The translations under genes and the position numbers were made by a program. From assembly GCA_028532985.1 (NCBI GenBank), contig JANCIK010000007.1:2480001-2544000 (forward strand): a stretch of 64,000 nt of DNA, written 5' to 3'. The stretch is from Stropharia rugosoannulata. Its lineage: Eukaryota > Basidiomycota > Agaricomycetes > Agaricales > Strophariaceae. The notes under the pieces were generated by a model. The model worked only from the letters and a program-made list of their open reading frames with translations, did not search any database and was not told where the DNA came from. Numbering within the stretch: the stretch's first letter is position 1; every line of letters starts with the position of its first letter. Positions 58,224 to 64,000 of this stretch are shown in pieces.

Positions 58224-58435
58224 AACGTTGCATTCCCTCTTTATCTGATATGTAGTCTTATCTTATCTATAAAGCATGACAAACCGAAGCTGTGACAGAA
58301 TCGGCAACTTGACATCCGGCCTGACGTAGACACAACATAGACATGGGGTTAACATGTTCGTGACATTACGGGACGAAATAATTCGCCGACATGACATTTG
58401 ATTGTCCGCGGTGTCAGAGCTTGCTCAAATGGTGG
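58224..58435 (-). repeat. Dispersed repeat, inverted copy of 23842-24055
   Basis: The reverse complement matches the left copy over about 165 bp with scattered changes, plus a weaker tail at GATAAGATAAGACTAC. It marks the outer edge of the right duplication arm. Confidence 0.85.
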
Positions 58436-58719
58436 ACAACATACGTGTTTTGGGTTTATCTGGTCTTTACCTTATTCAGACTTCTTAATAGGCAAATCTT
58501 TCCTCATCATTCAAAACCATTGGGCAACACCCAAAAGTCTGCAGACAAGCTCTCAAGGCAGAGGGCAATGCGGGAAACAACCCCAGATATCTGATTCCAT
58601 TTTGAAGCTATTTAGAATTTAGAATTTTCAGAATTAAATAAATAATTGAATAGATATATTGATTCTGCATCTGGTTAATGATTTATCTGAGTTTATGTGT
58701 GACCTTGGTGTGACCTCAA

Positions 58720-58957
58720 TCATAAAGCTTGTTATCCCACTTGTGCATAACAAACAGATTTGTTGCATAAGTGTCCTGTGGTAACATATATTGTCTGATG
58801 TGTAAGCTATTAACATATTTCCTGCATACAGATCATTGATAAAGCTTGTTATCCCACTTGTGTGTAACAAACAGATTTGTTGCATAAGTGTCCTGTGGTA
58901 ACATATATTGTCTGATGTGTAAGCTATTAGTGTGTTTTCTGCAAACAGATCATTCAT
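58720..58957. repeat. 117-bp tandem duplication (two copies)
   Basis: Blocks starting AAAGCTTGTTATCCCACTTG at 58724 and 58841 are nearly identical for about 95 bp (..GCATAAGTGTCCTGTGG.., TGTCTGATGTGTAAGCTATT). They end in related CCTGCATACAGATCATT and TCTGCAAACAGATCATT segments. An open frame on the minus strand through both copies is a by-product. Surrounding DNA to 59328 is AT-rich with no gene. Confidence 0.9.
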
Positions 58958-59328
58958 ACAATCCCTTATCTCACATATCAGTGGCCAATATATCTTCTAC
59001 AAAGTAATACTTTGGCATAATAATATTTTATATTATAATACCTGAACAATAGTTGTGAAAATTTAGCTCTTGAAAACATCTTTATGCAATTGTATCATTT
59101 TCTATAATAATTCCTTGGAATGACAACAAATATAACTATTTATACAGTATACAAACCAATAAAAGTATTTGTACAGCACATAAGCCCATGCAAGTCTGGC
59201 ATCAAAATTATGTCAATTATTAAAATGGGGTGGCAGTATAATGTACTTATATAGTGTGTTGCAAGCTTGGTTAGGTATTACATGGATTTTATCTTGTTAT
59301 ATGTATTACAAAGGCCTTAAAAGCCATT

Positions 59329-59927
59329 ATGCCACCTTACCAATTTTCCCATATTTCACTGATGACTGTCACATCCCAGGAGCTCGTTGGTGTTCTGCTC
59401 GAGGAGGCATGTCGCAGACGGGAACGCACTGGCGAAACCACATCAAGCACGTCACTGCAAGCCCGTGGAAATTCTCGCAACCCATCTCGTGAGAATTCTG
59501 TTGGCAAGAGCGGCAACTCTGACAAGGAGTGCTACAATTGTCACAAGAAAGGCCACATTTCGAAGGACTGTTGGGCTAAGGGTGGAGGATGCGAGGGTCA
59601 GGGACCGAAGGGCAGGAAAGGGTTGCATAGATCGGGTCGTACACACCAGGCACGGGCAGATATTAATAGCACACTGAATGACGAAGTCGCATACATGTCC
59701 CGTGCTATTGGCAATTCTACTACTATTTCGAAGTATGACTGGCTCTTGGACTCGGGAACGACATCGCATATATGCCCCATCCGTGAGGCATTTATTGATT
59801 ATCAAACTCTCACACATTCGTCAGTCCGCGGAATTGGAGAGAAGCCAGCCATTGCACATGGCTGCGGAACAGTTAAACTCACATTCGACATTGATGGTCA
59901 ACTTATTACACATCGCCTAGTTGACGT
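59329..59927 (+). pseudogene. Ty1/copia Gag-protease fragment, interrupted by an LTR
   Basis: The frame from ATG 59329 contains the end of Gag (TSQELVGVLLEEACRRRERT), a CX2CX4HX4C knuckle (CYNCHKKGHISKDCW) and the aspartic protease motif WLLDSGTTSHIC followed by GTVKLTFDIDGQ and HRLVDV. This order is typical of copia polyproteins. The upstream three quarters of Gag and everything after the protease start are missing. The frame is cut within the protease where an LTR begins at 59928, so this is an older element used as an insertion site. Not functional. Confidence 0.85.
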
Positions 59928-61346
59928 TGACAGGCCTGTGTTTACACCAAGGCTGTAAAGGGCCACAGCGGGCGGTTTGGGCTGGAGTGCAGGGGTACAG
60001 CGGAGTGGTGACTAGCCTGGTCAGTCGTCTCAGCGCTCAGTGCGTGCATCACAAATCATCACGCGTGTGCTCAGCGGGCGGTTGTGTGGGGTTCAGCGGA
60101 CTGTACAGGCCATAAGTACACAGCTGAAGTACCCGGAATAGCAGTCAGCGGAGCACATAACGGTTACTGTCGTCCCAGCGGGAGGCAGGAGTACAGCTGA
60201 GCGGAAAATATCAAAGGCGACGAGCAGGACTGTGTGTAGACAGCGTCTCAAAGGGGCTCAGCGGAACACATCACGAAGGCGAAATTTGCCTAAGTCCACT
60301 CGTCAGGTGACCGTGGCGCACGCGCTGGAGCGTGTGATGCCCGAGGGAATGACTAATGCACACAGCACAGACTCCGCTGGGGAACTTTGGCAGCAGTAAC
60401 CAGATCTCAATAACCCAGAAGGAACCGCTCAGCGGAGTTCAATGGCGTCTCTTGGCGGAGGCTGGCAACACAACGAGGTCAGGTCGCGCTCAGCGGGGTA
60501 GTCATCAAAATGCCCAGCGGAGGCACATGCGCTCAGCGGACCTTTGGTCCGGCGTTGCTAGTATTTACTCTCCACCTAAATTAGTACACAGCGCGCGTCT
60601 ATATAACCTTGTAATTGTAACTACGGAAATCAAGCAATTGTCTACCCACTAGATCTGTGTGTTGGGCTCCGTCCCAGACCGTCAGCGGGCTTTGTTTAGC
60701 TTTTGTTAGGGTCTTTACTGTGAAGTGTATTGTGAATCATAGAAGTTTTGGATAGCTTCTGGCCACCGGGTCATTTGGAGAGCTCAGCGGGGAGTCAGTG
60801 CAACCGTGTACGAAAACTCGCGCTGTAGTGTTTTGTGAATTGAGACTGCACCACAGGGTGAACGAGGTTCTGGATAGCCTCAGCGGAATAGGACTTTGGA
60901 CAGTCCCAGCGGAACGACCTTGGATAGTCAGCGGAGCGAGGCACAATTGGGAATACCAGCTTGTGTGAGCATCTGCATCGGTCACCGGACCTCAAACCCA
61001 CTCAGCGGAATAAGCCCCGCGGAGCCACCATCAAAACTATACATTACTATCGATACCCTGCGCTCAGCAGAGGTCGCCCAGACATTAATCTGAGACTTCT
61101 AGAATTAAACCCCTCCTTAAAAACGAACTTGCAGGCACTGTACAGCGGATATCCATCTGGACAGAACTTACGAGACTCTCAAACATCACAGTCCGCTCAG
61201 CGGAGAGGACCAGGAGAAGCGTAGACATCTATAATCCGTTTAGCTGAAGAGCATCGCTCGATCTAAGGGATAGGATCTCGCTCCGCTGGGGTTGTGTGTG
61301 TTTGTGTCTCTTGTGATTCGAGTCTAGCCCCGCGGCAGACCTCTCA
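59928..61346 (+). repeat. 5' LTR (about 1.42 kb) of a Ty3/gypsy-type element
   Basis: TGACAGG at 59928 to CTCTCA at 61346, homologous to the solo LTR at 13140-14354, with best agreement over 60630-60850 and 61255-61346. It contains 19 copies of CAGCGG on the plus strand. A conserved TATATAA lies at 60600. Directly behind it are a primer-binding-site-like block and gag, so this is the 5' LTR of an element continuing past the window. The 5' edge is set by similarity to the solo LTR. Confidence 0.85.
60600..60606 (+). promoter_or_regulatory. TATA-like element in the LTR
   Basis: TATATAA, aligned with TATAAA at 13690 in the solo LTR, about 40-50 bp before the shared CAATTGTCTACCC block. Probable core promoter of the element. 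Confidence 0.45.
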
Positions 61347-61348
61347 TC

Positions 61349-61366
61349 TGGAGCCCACCGCGAGGG
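61349..61366 (+). promoter_or_regulatory. Putative primer-binding site
   Basis: TGGAGCCCACCGCGAGGG starts two bases after the LTR end and opens with TGG, the complement of a tRNA CCA terminus. The tRNA was not identified. Confidence 0.55.
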
Positions 61367-61531
61367 GTAGGTTCAGAAATCTCATATAGTGTTTCGGGGA
61401 CCACGGCTTAGCGCCTATTACAAAACATTTCAAAAATTTCAAATACAACGGGGACGAGTAACAAGCGAGGCAAATTTCCTGCACCGTCGTCGCTAGCAGA
61501 ACCAGCGGAGGCTAGACCATCATTTGGTATA

Positions 61532-63481
61532 TTGCCTCCAAGCAGGCGATCGACTAGGAGCAAGAAAGACGCTGAGCTTGTGGAACCATTGGTGATTACA
61601 CCTACTCGAGATAGAAAAGCGAAGAGGAAAGCAAAGGAAGAGGTGTGGCTACAGATAGAAACGCAGGATCTTGCTCAGCGCGTACCAGGAGCGCTTACAG
61701 AGAGTGACTCAGAGCGGGAGGACGGGCCCAGCGGATTCTGGGGACCGCCTTCTGGAATTGAAACAGACGACCGCTCAGCGGACGGAGACATTACGCTTGA
61801 AGCTGCACCATTTGGCTCATCAGATAGCCAAGCTACTCAAGACACACCTCCTCCGTTTTCGGAAGTATTCGAGACTGCTAAGAGATCCGCTCAGCGGACG
61901 ACAGATAATAGTGAGAGTGAGGCCGAGCGCGTGGCCAGAGATATATTTGAAGGAGACTTGTCAGACCTTTCCACAAGTAAACACGAACCGCCCCCTGAAA
62001 TTATCACCATGCCTAAGGAAACGTCTATGCCTGTGCGCGGAGCGCGCAGTGCACCAAGCTTCGACCCCTCCGCTGAGCGTGATGAACTCCCACACTACTT
62101 CGAGGACTTAGAGGACTGGTTCAAGCGCGCTGAGGTGACGGAGGATGATGAGAGGAGAGGCTATGTAATCAAATATGTACCCATGCAGACAGCGGAGGAG
62201 TGGAAGAATTTACCAGGCTATGACACCAAGAGTTACGCTGAGCTGAAGAAGATGATCCTCAATGAATATCCTGAGGTGATCAGTATTCAGACGGGGTCCA
62301 TCGCGCGCCTAAAGAAGCTGTGCAAGGAGAACCAGCGCATCTCGGAGGAAGACCTCCAGGTGCTGTTGGACTTCAAGCGGGCATTCTTAGCGGAGGCAGC
62401 GAAGTTGACCAAGGCGCCTACCTTGCTGGCCAATCATATGCTGGTGACCTACTTCACCAACAGTCTCACAGCGGGGTTCAGGGAGAGGTTGTTTAACAAG
62501 CTGGATATCGACTACACTACGAGAACATCGTTTGACAAGTACCTAAAGGAACGCAATATACCCTTTACGGCGCCAGCGGGGATTCAGGTGGAAGCGCGGA
62601 CTGAGGACATGTATCCGCTGAAGCAGGTGGCAGAAATGGCGGAGCAGATGGCGCGCACCAAGAATCCTAGCACTTCGCTCAGCCTGACTCGAGACTCAGC
62701 GGACGGGCTCATGCCTGTACCTGCCATCAAGACCGAGTCAGCAGAGGTGCATACGCTGCGCGGGGAGATTGAGGACTTGAAGGGTTTTGTAGTGTCGTTT
62801 AAAGATACGTTGTCGCTGGTAGAAAAGACAGTGTCGAAGTCAAAGGAGACCAATAAGAAGGAGTTGGAAGATATTCTGCGCAATGTAATGTCATCGCGGG
62901 CAGCGCCTGTAGCTGCGCCAGTCCAGCCAGCGGTACCTATGATGCCAATGGGAGGACCAGGCTTCAGCGGAGCGCCGATGCGCCCGTTTCAATACCAACA
63001 GCGACCTGAACCGAGGTGCTTCTATTGTAAACAGACGGGACACATCGTAGCGGAGTGTATTGTGAGGCAACAGGATCTGTCCGCTGGGAAGATAATCATT
63101 ACGGAAGCTGGAAGGCTCCAGCTGCCAGATGGATCGTCATTACCTTGGGACCCTTCGCGCGCTATCAAAGAACGTGTAGATGAGTGGCACAAGAAGAATG
63201 GGCCGCCAGCGCAGCAGACCTACATGGCGCCGGTACACCCAGCGTACATGGGGACTCCGCCGAGCATGGTGTACGCCCAGGTCTACCAACCAGCCAGCTC
63301 TCTCGATGAGACTTATGAGGAGCAAATTCAAACGCTGCAACAGGAGCTGGACAGCCGGAAGGCGTTCTTAAAGGAGCGCTCAGCGGTCAAGACGCCAGAG
63401 GAGGTGATAGAGGAACAGCGGCAGCTGATCGCGACCATGAAAGCGGAGCGGGATGCAGCGCTGAGCCAGGGTTTCGATTGA
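61532..63481 (+). CDS. Retrotransposon Gag (Ty3/gypsy-like), no ATG near the 5' end of the frame
   Basis: The frame is open from before 61450 to TGA at 63481 (about 650 residues from 61532). The first ATG in frame is at 62009, so initiation is unclear: late start, non-ATG start or spliced leader. An acidic, low-complexity N-terminus is followed by a Gag/capsid-like domain (LPHYFEDLEDWFKRAE.., EEWKNLPGYDTKSYAEL), a coiled segment (FKDTLSLVEKTVSKSKE), a CX2CX4HX4C knuckle (CFYCKQTGHIVAEC) and a Gln/Glu-rich helical tail. It packages element RNA. CAGCGG hexamers occur throughout in all three frames (as QR, SAD/SAE or PSG). It is followed by pol in the -1 frame. Confidence 0.8.
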   Translation: MPPSRRSTRSKKDAELVEPLVITPTRDRKAKRKAKEEVWLQIETQDLAQRVPGALTESDSEREDGPSGFWGPPSGIETDDRSADGDITLEAAPFGSSDSQATQDTPPPFSEVFETAKRSAQRTTDNSESEAERVARDIFEGDLSDLSTSKHEPPPEIITMPKETSMPVRGARSAPSFDPSAERDELPHYFEDLEDWFKRAEVTEDDERRGYVIKYVPMQTAEEWKNLPGYDTKSYAELKKMILNEYPEVISIQTGSIARLKKLCKENQRISEEDLQVLLDFKRAFLAEAAKLTKAPTLLANHMLVTYFTNSLTAGFRERLFNKLDIDYTTRTSFDKYLKERNIPFTAPAGIQVEARTEDMYPLKQVAEMAEQMARTKNPSTSLSLTRDSADGLMPVPAIKTESAEVHTLRGEIEDLKGFVVSFKDTLSLVEKTVSKSKETNKKELEDILRNVMSSRAAPVAAPVQPAVPMMPMGGPGFSGAPMRPFQYQQRPEPRCFYCKQTGHIVAECIVRQQDLSAGKIIITEAGRLQLPDGSSLPWDPSRAIKERVDEWHKKNGPPAQQTYMAPVHPAYMGTPPSMVYAQVYQPASSLDETYEEQIQTLQQELDSRKAFLKERSAVKTPEEVIEEQRQLIATMKAERDAALSQGFD

Positions 63482-63486
63482 GTCTG

Positions 63487-64000
63487 ATGAAGGGAAGCGT
63501 GGGCAGAGTTCAGCGTAGCAGCTCTGATAAACCCAAGAACCCGGAAGACGTAAATAAGAAGCTACCAGTAAGAAGTACACCAAGGACAACTATCGAGGAG
63601 GTCGACAGCGGAGATGAGGAAGAGTTTATAGAAGAGATTAGTAGACAGGCGCCCAGCGGAGCGGAGAAAAAGAAAGTAAGCTTTGCAGTGCCAGCGCAGA
63701 AAGTTGGGGAGAATAAAAAGCCAGCGCAGGTGCCGTATGTAATGGTTCCTCCGCTGCGCGTACCAGAAAAGAGTCGGCCGCCTGTAAGAGAAGCGCCGGT
63801 GCCAGTGATAGAGAAAAGGAAGCCAGCGTATAAGTTGCGCGCGGCCATTGAGGATGAAGCGCAAGCGGACGAAGTCCTTAAGCGTTTAGAGAGCCAGAAA
63901 ATAGAGATCACTCAAGGGCAATTATTGGGGATCTCTACAGCGGGGTTTAGGAGGAAGTTTGTCGAGCGTATCATACCGCGCAAAGTTCCGCTGGATGTAA
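63487..64000 (+). CDS. Start of Pol, runs off the window
   Basis: The frame is open from before the gag stop (overlapping it) through ATG 63487 to the end of the window. Visible residues are charged and Pro-rich (SSSDKPKNPEDVNKKLP, EEVDSGDEEEFIEEISRQAP, KLRAAIEDEAQADEVLKRL), the linker that usually precedes the protease in this group. It lies in the -1 frame relative to gag, so either -1 frameshifting in the overlap or re-initiation at ATG 63487, six bases after the gag stop, could express it. No catalytic motif is inside the window. Confidence 0.7.
   Translation, partial: MKGSVGRVQRSSSDKPKNPEDVNKKLPVRSTPRTTIEEVDSGDEEEFIEEISRQAPSGAEKKKVSFAVPAQKVGENKKPAQVPYVMVPPLRVPEKSRPPVREAPVPVIEKRKPAYKLRAAIEDEAQADEVLKRLESQKIEITQGQLLGISTAGFRRKFVERIIPRKVPLDV

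Larger units (their letters stand above)
51244..58435. repeat. Right arm of the inverted segmental duplication
   Basis: Counterpart of 23840-30823 in reverse order; matched blocks are listed there. This arm carries the second 7-TM gene (51244-52324), relics near 54.8-55.3 kb and 56.1-57 kb, and the outer block at 58224-58435. It is slightly longer than the left arm because of local insertions, for example about 57.95-58.2 kb. Confidence 0.8.

Noticed and set aside
58634..58957. 107-codon minus-strand frame with an internal protein repeat
   Set aside because: It is only the translation of the 117-bp tandem DNA duplication in AT-rich sequence.
1..64000. tRNA, rRNA or snoRNA genes
   Set aside because: Scanning by eye for GGTTCRA-type boxes and conserved rRNA words found none I could support; a covariance search would be needed to exclude them.

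Overview
The window reads as nuclear DNA of a basidiomycete fungus, most likely an Agaricomycete. Genes are split by short introns (about 45-80 bp) with clear GT..AG borders and occasional GC..AG ones. The recognisable families are basidiomycete lineage-specific: a Plavaka-like transposase, a Tnp2-like transposase, a JmjC-like protein, a KOW/Spt5-like protein, a DUF6698-like protein, Ty3/gypsy and Ty1/copia elements. No bacterial operons, rRNA or tRNA genes were seen. All family names come from motif recognition by eye; no search was run.

Layout. 1-1.04 kb: GC-rich array with a 159-bp period and a conserved hairpin. 1.4-4.6 kb: a putative double-stranded beta-helix dioxygenase-like gene and an F-box-like gene. 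4.86-9.55 kb: a decayed Ty3/gypsy element (minus strand) with protease deleted, reverse transcriptase broken by a stop and a perfect fold-back palindrome, and one end lost; its LTR abuts a 5'-truncated JmjC-like gene (to 11.3 kb). 11.8-15.25 kb: Spt5-like gene split by a solo LTR. 15.4-20.0 kb: Plavaka-like element with a nonsense codon. 20.3-23.8 kb: a coiled-coil gene and a DUF6698-like pseudogene.

23.8-30.8 kb and 51.2-58.4 kb form a diverged, collinear inverted segmental duplication. Each arm carries a 7-TM fungal-rhodopsin-like gene with identical intron phases, plus weaker paralogous exons and a homologous outer edge. The 20-kb centre holds a Pumilio (PUF) gene whose N-terminal half is a tandem array of duplicated exon/intron modules, a Tnp2-like transposase, a membrane/coiled-coil gene, a short AT-hook gene, a WD40-like gene, an acidic-tailed gene and a 98-residue gene. 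Two of these short genes are only visible after splicing.

58.7-64 kb: a 117-bp tandem duplication and a copia gag-protease fragment cut by a Ty3/gypsy-type element with a 1.4-kb LTR, whose gag and the start of pol run off the window. That element is saturated with the hexamer CAGCGG (34 on one strand in about 4 kb), while its LTR relative at 13.1-14.35 kb has only 2.

Functionally this is a transposon-rich accessory region with a few apparently intact host genes (7-TM pair, PUF, WD40-like, AT-hook). Three premature stops sit where arginine is expected and are TGA, consistent with CGA-to-TGA (CpG) decay.
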